Positions 49,259 through 60,536 of a stretch of DNA of 64,000 nucleotides are shown here, one piece after another. The DNA lies in NCBI RefSeq assembly GCF_002561455.1, contig NZ_NTUP01000066.1:409245-473244 (forward strand). The letters are read 5' to 3'. This DNA is from Bacillus sp. AFS015802. Lineage in GTDB: Bacteria > Bacillota > Bacilli > Bacillales > Bacillaceae_B. Position 1 is the stretch's first letter. Every line of letters starts with the position of its first letter. The position numbers and the translations under genes are program-made. The notes beneath the pieces were generated by a model. The model saw only the letters and a program-made list of their open reading frames with translations. It was not told where the DNA came from and made no database searches.

Positions 49259-52200
49259 ATGAAAACGAATCTTCCTGTAGCGCAAGGGATGTATGATCCT
49301 GCGCAAGAACATGAAGCATGTGGAATTGGAATGATTGCAAATATAAATGGGACGAAAAGTCACAGCATCGTTCAAAATGCCATTAATATTCTATGTAACT
49401 TAGAGCACCGCGGAGGACAATCAGCCGATACAAGCACTGGGGACGGTGCAGGTATCCTTACTCAAATCCCTCATCACTTCTTTAAAAAGCAATGTGAAAA
49501 AGAAGACATCATCCTTCCAAGAAAAGGTGAATATGGAATCGGGATGGTTTTCCTTCCTGAAAATTATGACAAGCGCCAAAAAAGTAAAGAAATCTTCGAA
49601 CGCATCATTGAAGAAGAGGGTCAAAAGACACTTGGATGGAGACCTGTTCCACTCAATGATTCCTTTGTAGGGAAAGTGGCATCGAAGTCGAAACCGTTCA
49701 TCCGTCAAGTGTTCATCGGGGCAGCGGAAGACATGCAGTCACGGATGGATTTTGAGCGCAAGCTCTATGTGATCCGGAAGCGTATCGAAAAAGAAGTGGC
49801 GACCGTCGAAGGTCAAGAGGACGTTTACCTTTGCAGTTTGTCTTCCACGACCATCGTTTACAAAGGGATGCTCATCCCGGAACAGCTCGATTCTTTTTAT
49901 ATTGACCTCAACCACCCTGAGTTCCGTTCAGCTTTAGCCCTTGTACATTCCCGCTTTAGTACAAACACTTTCCCAAGCTGGCAGCGGTCTCATCCAAACA
50001 GATATACCATCCATAATGGAGAATTCAATACATTAAGAGGGAATGTGAACTGGATGCGCGCACGTGAAAAGCTGTGCCATTCAAGTGCCTTCAATGAAGA
50101 AGACCTGGAAAAAATCCTCCCCGTCATTGATGAGACAGGCAGTGATTCCTCCATGTTCGATAACTGCTTTGAATTCCTTCATTTATCAGGAAGATCCCTT
50201 GCACATACAGCCATGATGATGGTGCCGGAACCATGGGAAAACGATGACACGATCCATCCAAAGAAGAAGGATTTCTACGAATATCACAGCTGTTTGATGG
50301 AGCCGTGGGATGGACCTGCAGCCCTTGTGTTCACGGATGGAACACAGATCGGGGCCTGTCTGGATCGAAATGGACTGCGCCCGGCCCGATACTATGTGAC
50401 AAAGAGCGGTATGATCGTTCTTGGATCTGAAGTAGGGGCGCTGGATATCTTTGCCGATGACATTGTATACAAAGACCGCCTGCAGCCTGGAAAAATGCTT
50501 CTCGTCGATTTGGAAAAGGGAAGAATCATCCCGGATGAAGAGATCAAGCTGCGCGTTGCTTCCGAGCAGCCGTACAGACACTGGCTCGATAATAATAAGT
50601 TTGAGCTTGAGGATCTTCCGGAAACGACCCAGGAAGTGGTGCAATTTGATTCTGATGAAATCCTCCTGCAGCAGCAGGCATTCGGCTACACGACAGAGGA
50701 ACTGAACAAAATCATCAAACCGATGGTGACGGAAGGGAAAGATCCGGTCGGTTCCATGGGGTATGATTCTCCTCTTGCCGTATTATCCAAAAAGCCACAG
50801 CTTCTTTATAACTACTTCAAACAACTATTTGCTCAAGTCACAAACCCGCCGATCGATGCGATTCGGGAACAGATCATCACATCTGTGGGAACAACGATCG
50901 GAGCAGAAGGGAACCTGGTGAATCCGGGTCCTGAAAGCTGCAGGCATATCCATTTGAAGTCACCGATTTTAACCGGGGAAGAGCTTGAGAAGCTTCGCCA
51001 TCAAAAAGAGAAGGGCTTCAAAGCTGTTACGTTATCGATTTTATTTGACGTAACAAATGAAGAAAACCAGCTTGAAGGCACGCTGGATGCTCTGTATGAA
51101 AAAGCTGACCAGGCCGTTGCAGACGGCGCGACACTCCTTATTCTATCTGACCGGGGAGTCGTGAAGGATAAAGCAGCGATTCCAGCACTCCTTGCCGTTT
51201 CAGGGCTGCATCATCACTTGATTCGCCAGGGGACGCGTACAACCGTCAGTCTCCTCTTGGAATCAGGGGAACCACGAGAAGTACATCATTTTGCTACACT
51301 GCTCGGATACGGTGCTGAAGCCATCAATCCATATTTAGCATATGAAACCCTGCGTGATCTGATTGAAAAGGGTGAAATACATGACAAGACCTATGAACAA
51401 GCGGTGAAAAGCTTTGTCAAATCGGGAACGGACGGCGTCATCAAGGTTCTGTCCAAGATGGGTATTTCAACGATTCAAAGTTACCGTGGTGCACAAATCT
51501 TTGAAGCGGTCGGCATTCATAAGGATGTCATTGATAAATATTTCACCCGTACAGCGTCCAGGCTCGGCGGGATCGGGATGGATATCATTGAAAAAGAGGT
51601 GCTCTTAAGGCATCGTAAAGCATTTAATGAGCGAAAAGATAATCAACGCACATTGGAATCCGGAGACGAATTCCAATATCGTAAAAACGGAGAGGATCAT
51701 GCGTACAACCCAAGTACGATCCATACTCTTCAACATGCATGCCGAACGAATAATTATGAGCTGTTCAAGAAATATTCCAATATGCTTACTGATGAAAAGC
51801 AGAACCTGCAATCTCTGCGCGGCCTTCTTTCCTTTAAAGAAACGAAGCCTATCCCGATTGAAGAAGTGGAATCAGTCGAAGATATCTGCCGTCGTTTCAA
51901 GACCGGCGCCATGTCATTCGGGTCCATCAGTCAGGAAGCCCACGAAGCACTGGCGATTGCCATGAATAAAATCGGGGGGCGAAGCAACTCAGGAGAAGGT
52001 GGGGAACACCCGAGTCGTTTTGTCCCGGACGAGAATGGAGATTCGCGCCGCAGCTCGATCAAACAAGTGGCGTCAGGACGTTTCGGTGTAACGAGTCATT
52101 ATCTTGTAAACGCCGACGAGATTCAAATCAAGGTCGCTCAAGGGGCCAAACCAGGTGAAGGGGGACATCTCCCTGGTAAAAAGGTATACCCCTGGGTAGC

Positions 52201-53857
52201 TGAAGTAAGGGGATCGACACCGGGGGTAGAGCTTATTTCACCGCCGCCTCATCACGATATCTATTCAATCGAGGACCTGGCCGAGCTGATTTATAACCTG
52301 AAGAATGCGAACCCGCAGGCCCGGATCAGTGTGAAGCTGGTATCAGCCGTAGGTGTTGGAACGATTGCGGCAGGTGTGGCCAAAGGCCGTGCTGATGTAG
52401 TCCTGATCAGTGGCTATGACGGGGGAACCGGTGCTGCACCGAGAACCAGCCTGAAACATACAGGACTTCCATGGGAGATCGGACTTGCCGAAGCACATCA
52501 AACCTTATTGTTAAACCGTCTTCGTGACCGTATAGTCGTTGAGACGGACGGGAAGATGATGACGGGCCGGGATGTGGTCGTTGCGTCGCTTCTGGGTGCG
52601 GAAGAATACGGCTTCTCGACTGCACCTCTTGTGGTTCTTGGCTGTGTCATGATGCGTGTCTGTCATATGAATACATGTCCGGTCGGAATTGCGACACAGG
52701 ACCCTGAGTTACGTAAAAAGTACACCGGGGACCCTGAACATGTGGCGAACTTCATGCGCTTTGTTGCCCAGGAAACAAGGGAGCTGATGGCCCAACTCGG
52801 TTTCAGAACGATCAATGAAATGATCGGAAGAACCGATATCCTTGAAGCAAACGAAGCAATCGATCACTGGAAAGGCAAAGGGATCGACCTGTCAGCCCTT
52901 CTCTATCAGCCGGATGTACCGGAAAAGGTAGGAAGATATGCGACCCGAAAGCAGGATCATGAGCTTGAGAAGACGCTCGATTATCAAGAGCTGATTCCAC
53001 GTTGCCGAAACGCGATTGAAACAGGGGAACCGGTCGAATGGACGACAGCGATCCGAAATATTCACCGTGTGACCGGAACGATGCTTGGAAGCGAAATCAC
53101 CAAACGCTACGGAGCGGAAGGGTTACCTGAAGATACGATCCGTCTGACTTTCAAGGGCTCAGCAGGCCAAAGCTTTGGTGCCTATATTCCAAAGGGATTG
53201 ACCTTGAGACTTGTCGGGGATTCGAATGATTTTGTCGGAAAAGGTTTGTCAGGCGGGAAAATCATCGTTCACCCCGACCCGACCGCTACATTCATTCCTG
53301 AACGGAACACGATCATCGGGAACGTGTCCTTTTACGGGGCATCCGGTGGGGAAGCGTATATTTATGGCGTCGCCGGCGAACGTTTCTGCGTCCGGAACAG
53401 TGGGGCCGAAGTAGTCGTTGAAAGTGTAGGCGATCACGGCTGTGAATACATGACGGGAGGAAAAGTGGTCGTCCTTGGTTTGACGGGGCGTAACTTTGCT
53501 GCCGGAATGTCAGGAGGAGTCGCGTATGTACTGGATGAAGATGAACATTTCCGTTCAAGATGCAATCAGGAACTGGTCCTCGTTCAGCCATTATTCGATC
53601 CTGAAGAGATGAAAGATGTGTACGATATGATTGAGAGATACGTTCACTACACAAACAGCAACAATGGAAAGAAAATTTTAGCGAACTGGGAATCATATGT
53701 ATCTAAATTTGTACGCGTGATTCCAAAATCCTATCTCAAGATGAGAGAGCGGATCAGTGAGCTTGAAAATAGCGGATTAGAGAAATTCGATGCTGAAATG
53801 GCAGCATTTGAAGAAGGTACAAAAGAAGAGAAAAAAGTATTGGAACCCGCGAAATAA
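49259..53857 (+). CDS. gltA: Glutamate synthase (NADPH) large subunit
   Basis: A 1532-residue enzyme (called gltA in Bacillus, gltB in enterics). Residues 1-20 are a propeptide removed to expose Cys21 ([11 protein letters not shown]), the glutamine amidotransferase nucleophile; class II GATase landmarks ([41 protein letters not shown]) follow. The central and FMN-binding synthase domains include [11 protein letters not shown] and [18 protein letters not shown] sequences. [15 protein letters not shown] supplies the [3Fe-4S] cysteines. The C-terminal beta-helix is [16 protein letters not shown]. It transfers glutamine amide nitrogen to 2-oxoglutarate. The small subunit follows 17 nt later. Confidence 0.97.
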   Translation: MKTNLPVAQGMYDPAQEHEACGIGMIANINGTKSHSIVQNAINILCNLEHRGGQSADTSTGDGAGILTQIPHHFFKKQCEKEDIILPRKGEYGIGMVFLPENYDKRQKSKEIFERIIEEEGQKTLGWRPVPLNDSFVGKVASKSKPFIRQVFIGAAEDMQSRMDFERKLYVIRKRIEKEVATVEGQEDVYLCSLSSTTIVYKGMLIPEQLDSFYIDLNHPEFRSALALVHSRFSTNTFPSWQRSHPNRYTIHNGEFNTLRGNVNWMRAREKLCHSSAFNEEDLEKILPVIDETGSDSSMFDNCFEFLHLSGRSLAHTAMMMVPEPWENDDTIHPKKKDFYEYHSCLMEPWDGPAALVFTDGTQIGACLDRNGLRPARYYVTKSGMIVLGSEVGALDIFADDIVYKDRLQPGKMLLVDLEKGRIIPDEEIKLRVASEQPYRHWLDNNKFELEDLPETTQEVVQFDSDEILLQQQAFGYTTEELNKIIKPMVTEGKDPVGSMGYDSPLAVLSKKPQLLYNYFKQLFAQVTNPPIDAIREQIITSVGTTIGAEGNLVNPGPESCRHIHLKSPILTGEELEKLRHQKEKGFKAVTLSILFDVTNEENQLEGTLDALYEKADQAVADGATLLILSDRGVVKDKAAIPALLAVSGLHHHLIRQGTRTTVSLLLESGEPREVHHFATLLGYGAEAINPYLAYETLRDLIEKGEIHDKTYEQAVKSFVKSGTDGVIKVLSKMGISTIQSYRGAQIFEAVGIHKDVIDKYFTRTASRLGGIGMDIIEKEVLLRHRKAFNERKDNQRTLESGDEFQYRKNGEDHAYNPSTIHTLQHACRTNNYELFKKYSNMLTDEKQNLQSLRGLLSFKETKPIPIEEVESVEDICRRFKTGAMSFGSISQEAHEALAIAMNKIGGRSNSGEGGEHPSRFVPDENGDSRRSSIKQVASGRFGVTSHYLVNADEIQIKVAQGAKPGEGGHLPGKKVYPWVAEVRGSTPGVELISPPPHHDIYSIEDLAELIYNLKNANPQARISVKLVSAVGVGTIAAGVAKGRADVVLISGYDGGTGAAPRTSLKHTGLPWEIGLAEAHQTLLLNRLRDRIVVETDGKMMTGRDVVVASLLGAEEYGFSTAPLVVLGCVMMRVCHMNTCPVGIATQDPELRKKYTGDPEHVANFMRFVAQETRELMAQLGFRTINEMIGRTDILEANEAIDHWKGKGIDLSALLYQPDVPEKVGRYATRKQDHELEKTLDYQELIPRCRNAIETGEPVEWTTAIRNIHRVTGTMLGSEITKRYGAEGLPEDTIRLTFKGSAGQSFGAYIPKGLTLRLVGDSNDFVGKGLSGGKIIVHPDPTATFIPERNTIIGNVSFYGASGGEAYIYGVAGERFCVRNSGAEVVVESVGDHGCEYMTGGKVVVLGLTGRNFAAGMSGGVAYVLDEDEHFRSRCNQELVLVQPLFDPEEMKDVYDMIERYVHYTNSNNGKKILANWESYVSKFVRVIPKSYLKMRERISELENSGLEKFDAEMAAFEEGTKEEKKVLEPAK

Positions 53858-53874
53858 AGAGGGAGGGGGATACG

Positions 53875-55362
<1,488 letters not shown>

Positions 55363-55376
55363 TAGAGGGACGGACC

Positions 55377-55408
55377 TCCGTCGGGCTTGATGCCTGACGG
55401 GGGTTTTT
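55377..55408 (+). terminator. Intrinsic terminator of the glutamate synthase operon
   Basis: CCGTCGGGC, TTGAT and CCTGACGG-type arms (one G-U pair) are followed by GGG and six T residues. A GGGACGGACC half-copy (55364-55376) overlaps its left arm. Confidence 0.8.
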
Positions 55409-55555
55409 TGTTGTTTGAGGGACGGACCTTGGATGGGCATGAAAGGAAGTAGTGAATGTTGGTTGAGATCTGTCTTTCGCGAGGGTATGGATTGATTGAA
55501 GTGTGAAGGAAGGAGATACTTTTAAAGGAAAGTGACAGTCTTATAGCTCTCAAAA

Positions 55556-55589
55556 AGGCCATTACATCTTATCAAAGATGTAATGGCCT
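55556..55589 (-). terminator. Perfect 15-bp hairpin with T-run on the minus strand
   Basis: AGGCCATTACATCTT, a 4-base loop and AAGATGTAATGGCCT. On the minus strand five T residues follow, giving a terminator shape, but no minus-strand gene feeds into it. Confidence 0.6.
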
Positions 55590-55635
55590 CTTTGGACGGG
55601 CTAGGAAGAAGCTTATCAGGAAGTTCTCGGAGATC

Positions 55636-55750
55636 ATTGCGTCATTTTAGTGGGTGATTGCGTCATTTTTCAGTTTATTGCGTCGTTATTTTAATAATTG
55701 CGTCATTTCTGGATTTATTGCGTCATTTGAACTAGTAATTGCGTCATTTT
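55636..55750. repeat. Six ATTGCGTCATTT repeats with 20-21 bp period
   Basis: Copies start at 55636, 55657, 55677, 55697, 55717 and 55738. Steps are 21, 20, 20, 20 and 21 bp, two turns of B-DNA. The 12-base core is conserved (copy 3 has GTCGTTATT) and the intervening bases are variable and AT-rich. Confidence 0.85.
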
Positions 55751-55829
55751 CAATTTTATGGAAAATAAACAACCCGCCATATCCCCATCCACATCCCCAA
55801 CCATCCAAGGTCCGTCCCTCAAATTTCCC

Positions 55830-55858
55830 TTGACAGATCGCTTCATATACCGTATTTT
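55830..55858 (+). promoter_or_regulatory. Promoter of the ArsR-permease operon
   Basis: TTGACA (55830-55835), a 17-bp spacer and TATTTT (55853-55858) lie 7 bp outside the right inverted repeat and ~65 nt before the gene. Confidence 0.6.
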
Positions 55859-55924
55859 ATGTATAATTTATCCATATGAGGAATTTGATTAGATGGATGA
55901 CGAATCAGTTGAGGGAGAGTTGTT

Positions 55925-56971
55925 ATGGGCGTAGAAATTGTGTTTTCACCTTTTAATGAGTTGGTCGCCAGTTTGCATGTGCTTTGCAATCCGGTTCATC
56001 ATCCTTACCGCAGGAAGTGGGCGGTGGAGGCAGAGGCATCCCTGTCAAAAGAGACGGTCGCTGAAATCCGCCTGCTTGGTTCTCTTTCGTACGAGTGGCT
56101 GTATCTTATGAATATCCGCAACGAGTACAAACTCAATGAATCCACGACGGAAGAGGCGATCGAGTTTATTTGTACGATGCCTGATGAGTCGTTTGTTTAT
56201 TACATGCTGGGGGAGCAGTATAGTCCAGACATGCTCAAACGTTTTAGGAAAGACCATCGCATGTCGCCGCTGAATCATCACCAAAAAGATTTGCTGATGC
56301 ACCCAGGAGAGTGGAAGGACCGGCTTCATCGGCTCCTTTACGAATACAACGAAAAGATTTTCCAGCGTGAATTATTCCGTATACAGCCTTGGATCACGAG
56401 GGCGGCCGCTACTTTTCAGCAAAAGCTTGACCGGTCTGCTCAAGAGGCAATGAATGAGCTGCATCCCGATGTTACGCTAAATGGCACTAGCCTGAAGGTG
56501 CAAAAGGGAGAGACGTATCGCTTTTCGTTAAAAGAGTACCCTCATCTTGCATTGCAGCCGTCCACCTTCATTACACCTCATGTCATGCTCGGTGTCTATC
56601 CCGGCAGGCTTTTCCTTGGTTTGCACGTGGCTGTTCCCGAGACGGAAGCTTCAAAGGATGAGCCTCCGATAGATTTGGTGCTCATGTTTAAAGCGTTGGG
56701 AGAAGCAACCAGATTAAAGATTCTGCGGGATGTGTTAATGCATCCTTACAGCACGAAACAGCTCGCGGAAAAGCATGACCTGGCAGAAGCCACGATTTCC
56801 AATCATATCAAAACCCTCGAGAAGTGCGGACTGGTGAGGAGTGAGCGGAAAGGCTATTACATTTTTTACTCTGGGAACAGAGAGAGGATGGAGTCTCTGC
56901 GTTCCGATTTAAGTCAATATATCTCACTTCCTTTATTGGAACAATTTATTTATGAGTCTGATTTTACGTGA
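55925..56971 (+). CDS. ArsR-type regulator with large N-terminal domain (DUF5937-like)
   Basis: A 348-residue protein. The C-terminal ~100 residues are an ArsR winged helix (DLVLMFKALGEATRLKILRDVLMHPYSTKQLAEKHDLAEATISNHIKTLEKCGLVRSERKGYYIFYS). The first ~245 residues form an unrelated domain (VEIVFSPFNELVASLHVLCNPVHHPYRRKWAVEAEASL ...) common in long ArsR regulators and presumably effector-binding. It lies 12 nt upstream of two oligopeptide-type permeases and is probably their regulator. There are no metal-binding cysteine motifs. GAGGGAGAG precedes the ATG. Confidence 0.8.
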   Translation: MGVEIVFSPFNELVASLHVLCNPVHHPYRRKWAVEAEASLSKETVAEIRLLGSLSYEWLYLMNIRNEYKLNESTTEEAIEFICTMPDESFVYYMLGEQYSPDMLKRFRKDHRMSPLNHHQKDLLMHPGEWKDRLHRLLYEYNEKIFQRELFRIQPWITRAAATFQQKLDRSAQEAMNELHPDVTLNGTSLKVQKGETYRFSLKEYPHLALQPSTFITPHVMLGVYPGRLFLGLHVAVPETEASKDEPPIDLVLMFKALGEATRLKILRDVLMHPYSTKQLAEKHDLAEATISNHIKTLEKCGLVRSERKGYYIFYSGNRERMESLRSDLSQYISLPLLEQFIYESDFT

Positions 56972-56983
56972 GGGGTTTTGATC

Positions 56984-57898
56984 ATGGTGAAATTCATTAA
57001 AGGACTGGGCCTCTATGGACTGACATGTACAGGCATCATACTCATCCTGGCCTCGCCCGCTTTGATCGTTGGATTGAATGGTTTCAGTGCATCCGCACTC
57101 GCCATCATAAAGGGTATCCTGCAGCCCCATGCCCTTTCGTATTACGTATCTTCAGAGACGCTCTCCTTTGGGGAAATGCCTGAAGTGAGGTCCGTAGAAT
57201 TCCATCAGCAGCAGGTGGAGGGCGATTTGTTTCCTTATATACTGGATTCCTATTTTTATAGTATGTCCCTGCTTTTCGGAAGCTTCTTGTTAGCGGTCAT
57301 AGTCTCGTCGTTTGCCGGTTTGCTCTATATTCAATCACATTCATTCATGAAAAAAATGACCCTCACCGCTATAGGGATACTCGAATCACTTCCTGACGTT
57401 TTCTTCATCTTTAGCATTCAACTGGTGGTTGTCTGGTTTTACAAACAGACAGGGATTGAACCCGCTGCCCCCTATTCAACCAGTGATAAGCAGGCTTATG
57501 TTTTACCACTCCTGATATCGAGTATCGTCCCGTCCATTTATTTATGGAAGGTCCTCATTCTTTTCATAAAGGAAGAGTCGGAAAAGGATTATGTCGTGTT
57601 TGCTAAGTCGAAAGGGCTCTCCGGTGCTGCCATTTCGTTCCGTCACATCTTCAGAAATACGGCCTTGGAATCCGTGGCTCATTTACCCCTCGTCATCCTT
57701 ACGCTGCTCACCAATCTCATTGTCATCGAATATCTGTTTCATAGCAGTGGAATCATGGGATTCATCATGGGGAATCAACCTGCGTCATCCCGGGCGTTCA
57801 TGCTGATCCTCTTGATGACCCCATTGTATTTGTTGGTGCAAGGAGCAAACCGATACAGACAGCGGTTTTATGAAACGAGGGGAGGTGGGATAGGATGA
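56984..57898 (+). CDS. Oligopeptide-type ABC permease (OppB/DppB-like)
   Basis: A 304-residue permease: an N-terminal membrane helix, an extracytoplasmic segment (~45-95), and five further helices containing the BPD_transp_1 domain. The EAA-type coupling loop is VVFAKSKGLSGAAISFRHIFRNTALESVAHLPLVI. The ATG two codons into the longer frame (56984) has GAGGGG 8 nt upstream. No ATPase or solute-binding protein is encoded nearby. The partner permease overlaps its stop by four bases. It is more divergent than typical OppB. Confidence 0.8.
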   Translation: MVKFIKGLGLYGLTCTGIILILASPALIVGLNGFSASALAIIKGILQPHALSYYVSSETLSFGEMPEVRSVEFHQQQVEGDLFPYILDSYFYSMSLLFGSFLLAVIVSSFAGLLYIQSHSFMKKMTLTAIGILESLPDVFFIFSIQLVVVWFYKQTGIEPAAPYSTSDKQAYVLPLLISSIVPSIYLWKVLILFIKEESEKDYVVFAKSKGLSGAAISFRHIFRNTALESVAHLPLVILTLLTNLIVIEYLFHSSGIMGFIMGNQPASSRAFMLILLMTPLYLLVQGANRYRQRFYETRGGGIG

Positions 57899-58794
57899 AA
57901 TCGGTAAGGGCACTTCCGCTGCTTATACTGATCTTTATTTTTCTCGTAAGCGTCATTTGGCCAAATGTAGAAGACGAACCTGTGGCCAGTCCTTTTTTAT
58001 ATGACGAAGCTGGAAGAGTGGTGGATACCACTCCTTACCCTCCTTCAAGGGAACATTGGTTGGGGACGGATCGGGAAGGAAATGATTTGTTTTACTTGCT
58101 GGTGACCGGAGCGAAGTGGACGATCCTGTTTGCGTTCCTTGTCACGTTATTCAGAGTCATTCTTGCGACGATCCTTGGAGCCTTGCTTAAGGAATGGTTT
58201 GCTTCTCCTTGGGTGGGTGGGTTGCTCCAAGCATTCACATTCGTGCCCCAATCCCTGATAGCACTTATCTGGCTTGCGCCTCTCCTGCTATATGAGTTGA
58301 GAAGTGCACCTCCCCTTACTATGACCCAATCCATACTGTTACAGATGATTGTCTTCACTATAGTGGGGGTGCCGGCAGCAGGTAAAATGATTTCCGAAAC
58401 CGTACGGCATCTTGACTCGCTGGACTTCATGGAGAGTGCGCGTGTGCTGGGAGGATCATCCTTCCATCGTGCAAAAGTACATGTTTTCCCCCACCTGTTC
58501 CCCAGACTCATCATTTTGACAGGCAGGCAGCTCGTACAGGTCCTCACCCTCTTATTGCATCTTGCGATTTTTCACCTTTTTATAGGAGGGACAGTGATCA
58601 CGTCCGGTCAGGATCATGATCAGTTTCAAGTTTATGCAAGTTCCACCTATGAATGGGCCGGGCTGATCGGGAGTCATTACCATGAACTATTGTTGGAGCC
58701 ATATATCGTGTTTTTCCCGGTCATGGCATACTCATTCTTGATCCTTATGATCAACTTGACGGTCAATCATCTGGAAAAAATCAATCAATCCTGA
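57895..58794 (+). CDS. Oligopeptide-type ABC permease (OppC/DppC-like)
   Basis: A 299-residue permease with an N-terminal helix, the OppC-typical HWLGTDREGNDLFYLLVTGAKWTILFAFLVTLFRVILATILGALL segment, and an EAA-like loop DFMESARVLGGSSFHRAKVHVFPHLFPRLIIL. The ATGA overlap with the OppB-like gene indicates tight coupling. As the operon lacks ATPase and binding-protein genes, the pair must borrow them from elsewhere or have another role. No terminator is obvious in the 120 nt that follow. Confidence 0.82.
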   Translation: MKSVRALPLLILIFIFLVSVIWPNVEDEPVASPFLYDEAGRVVDTTPYPPSREHWLGTDREGNDLFYLLVTGAKWTILFAFLVTLFRVILATILGALLKEWFASPWVGGLLQAFTFVPQSLIALIWLAPLLLYELRSAPPLTMTQSILLQMIVFTIVGVPAAGKMISETVRHLDSLDFMESARVLGGSSFHRAKVHVFPHLFPRLIILTGRQLVQVLTLLLHLAIFHLFIGGTVITSGQDHDQFQVYASSTYEWAGLIGSHYHELLLEPYIVFFPVMAYSFLILMINLTVNHLEKINQS

Positions 58795-58917
58795 ATATAC
58801 CCTCCTATTCACTTCTAAAGAGGCTTCAGTCGGAATATTTTTTATGAAAGGGGCTTTGTCCGCTTTACTAGACATGGCAGCTTGAAATGATTAATAGACT
58901 GATAGGGGGAAAACAAG

Positions 58918-60363
58918 ATGATGAAATATCTACAGCGCATTGGTCGTTCGTTGATGCTTCCTGTTGCCGTATTGCCGGCTGCCGCGATTCTGATGGGGAT
59001 CGGGTATTGGATCGATCCATCCGGATGGGGGGCCGATAGTCCGGTCGCCGCTTTTTTGATCAAGGCAGGGGCATCGATCATTGATAATATGGCGATTCTT
59101 TTTGCCGTAGGGGTTGCACTCGGTATGGCAAAAGCGAGGGATGGATCGGCGGCATTGAGCGGACTAGTCGCTTATCTGGTCATTACCACCTTGCTGTCGA
59201 CGGATTCCGTTGCTTTGTTACAAGGTATTGAAAAAGAGGCCGTGAATCCGGCGTTCGGTAAGATCGGGAATCAGTTTGTCGGGATCCTGTCTGGAGTCGT
59301 GGCGGCAAGTATGTACAATCGATTCAGTTCTGTGAAGCTTCCGGACGCCCTGGCCTTTTTCAGCGGGAAACGATTGGTTCCGATCATGTCGGCCATCGCC
59401 ATGCTGGTTGTTTCAGGTGTGATGCTTTTTGTCTGGCCCGTCATCTATACTGCGCTAGTTTCCTTCGGGAAGGAAATCAGCGGGCTCGGCTTTACGGGTG
59501 CCGGATTATATGGATTCTTTAATCGATTATTGATTCCTACCGGTTTGCATCATGCATTGAATTCTGTGTTCTGGTTCGACGTTGCCGGAATCAATGATAT
59601 CGGGAATTTCTGGTCGGGCAACGGGGAAAAAGGTGTGACGGGAATGTATCAGGCAGGATTCTTCCCGGTGATGATGTTCGGTCTCCCGGCAGCCGGTCTT
59701 GCCATTTACCATGCAGCGAAACCAGGTAAGAAGAAGCAGGTGGCCTCACTGATGCTTGCGGCCGGTTTTGCTTCCTTTTTTACAGGAGTGACGGAGCCTC
59801 TTGAATTTGCCTTCATGTTCGTGGCACCTGCCCTTTATGTAGCACATGCGGTGCTGACAGGATTATCCCTTGCGATCGCTTCCTTTTTTCAATGGACGGC
59901 AGGTTTCGGCTTCAGTGCGGGCTTCGTCGATTTTGTCCTGAGCTCGAGACTGCCACTGGCAAATCTTCCATATATGCTTCTGATTCAAGGCTTGGTATTT
60001 GCTCTTCTCTATTACTTCTTATTCCGTTTCATGATTGCGAAATTCAATCTGATGACACCGGGCCGTGAAGAAGACAGCGAAGAAGCAGGTGAGGGTGCAA
60101 CTGCACTCACGCAAGGAGATAAATTCGCTGTCATGGCAGAAGAAATTTATGCAGGACTCGGCGGGGATGAAAACGTCACATCCGTTGATAACTGTATAAC
60201 AAGATTGAGAGTGGAAGTGAAGAACATGGGGGCTGTGGATCAGGAACGGATTAAAGCGACGGGGGTCCCGGGTATTCATGTGGTCGGGGAAAATAGTATC
60301 CAGGTGATTGTCGGGACATCGGTACAGTTTGTAGCCGATGAGATCGAGAAGATTCGGGGTTAG
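58918..60363 (+). CDS. nagP: PTS N-acetylglucosamine-specific IICB component
   Basis: A 481-residue glucose-superfamily PTS permease. The IIC domain (~1-385) starts YLQRIGRSLMLPVAVLPAAAILMGIGYWIDP and carries NRLLIPTGLHHALNSVFWFD and SFFTGVTEPLEFAFMFVAPALY, which fit the GlcNAc branch. IIB (~405-481) has phospho-Cys426 (VDNCITRLRVEV) and GVPGIHVVGENSIQVIVG. There is no IIA domain, so it uses the glucose-type IIA from elsewhere. It imports GlcNAc as GlcNAc-6-P. The gene stands alone; nagA and nagB are not in the window. AGGGGG precedes the ATG. Confidence 0.9.
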   Translation: MMKYLQRIGRSLMLPVAVLPAAAILMGIGYWIDPSGWGADSPVAAFLIKAGASIIDNMAILFAVGVALGMAKARDGSAALSGLVAYLVITTLLSTDSVALLQGIEKEAVNPAFGKIGNQFVGILSGVVAASMYNRFSSVKLPDALAFFSGKRLVPIMSAIAMLVVSGVMLFVWPVIYTALVSFGKEISGLGFTGAGLYGFFNRLLIPTGLHHALNSVFWFDVAGINDIGNFWSGNGEKGVTGMYQAGFFPVMMFGLPAAGLAIYHAAKPGKKKQVASLMLAAGFASFFTGVTEPLEFAFMFVAPALYVAHAVLTGLSLAIASFFQWTAGFGFSAGFVDFVLSSRLPLANLPYMLLIQGLVFALLYYFLFRFMIAKFNLMTPGREEDSEEAGEGATALTQGDKFAVMAEEIYAGLGGDENVTSVDNCITRLRVEVKNMGAVDQERIKATGVPGIHVVGENSIQVIVGTSVQFVADEIEKIRG

Positions 60364-60422
60364 GTGTGTTGGCTGATTTTGAGCGGAAATATATCGGTTT
60401 GTAGAAAGGGTAAGTAAACTCA

Positions 60423-60468
60423 CTCCCCTGGCTCCCATGACAAGAGCCGGGGTCTCTTTTTCTTTCAA
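60423..60468 (+). terminator. Terminator of nagP
   Basis: CCCCTGGCTC and GAGCCGGGG pair with one bulge around a 9-nt loop, followed by TCTCTTTTTCTTT. Confidence 0.75.
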
Positions 60469-60536
60469 ACTGCAAAATTCTCTTCAATAGTCTATACTTT
60501 ATCTTATAGAATTTTTTCCCGGAAAGGTTTTTATCC

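Larger units (their letters stand above)
55414..55823. mobile_element. 410-bp segment bounded by perfect 23-bp inverted repeats (MITE-like, no ORF)
   Basis: Bases 55414-55436 (beginning TTTGAGGGACGGACC, ending GGATGG) are the exact reverse complement of 55801-55823. The termini contain the same core as the dispersed hairpins. Inside lie a 15-bp perfect hairpin (55556-55589), six ATTGCGTC repeats (55636-55750) and no convincing gene. It looks like a nonautonomous element or two hairpin halves separated by insertion. The mobile nature is inference, since no target duplication could be defined. Confidence 0.55.

Noticed and set aside
55636..55750. CRISPR-like regular repeats
   Set aside because: Repeats are only ~12 bp with ~8-bp gaps, the repeat core varies and there are no cas genes; not a CRISPR array.
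58800..58917. NagR (dre) or CcpA (cre) operator upstream of nagP
   Set aside because: Only weak partial matches (for example TACTAGACA); below what I would call.
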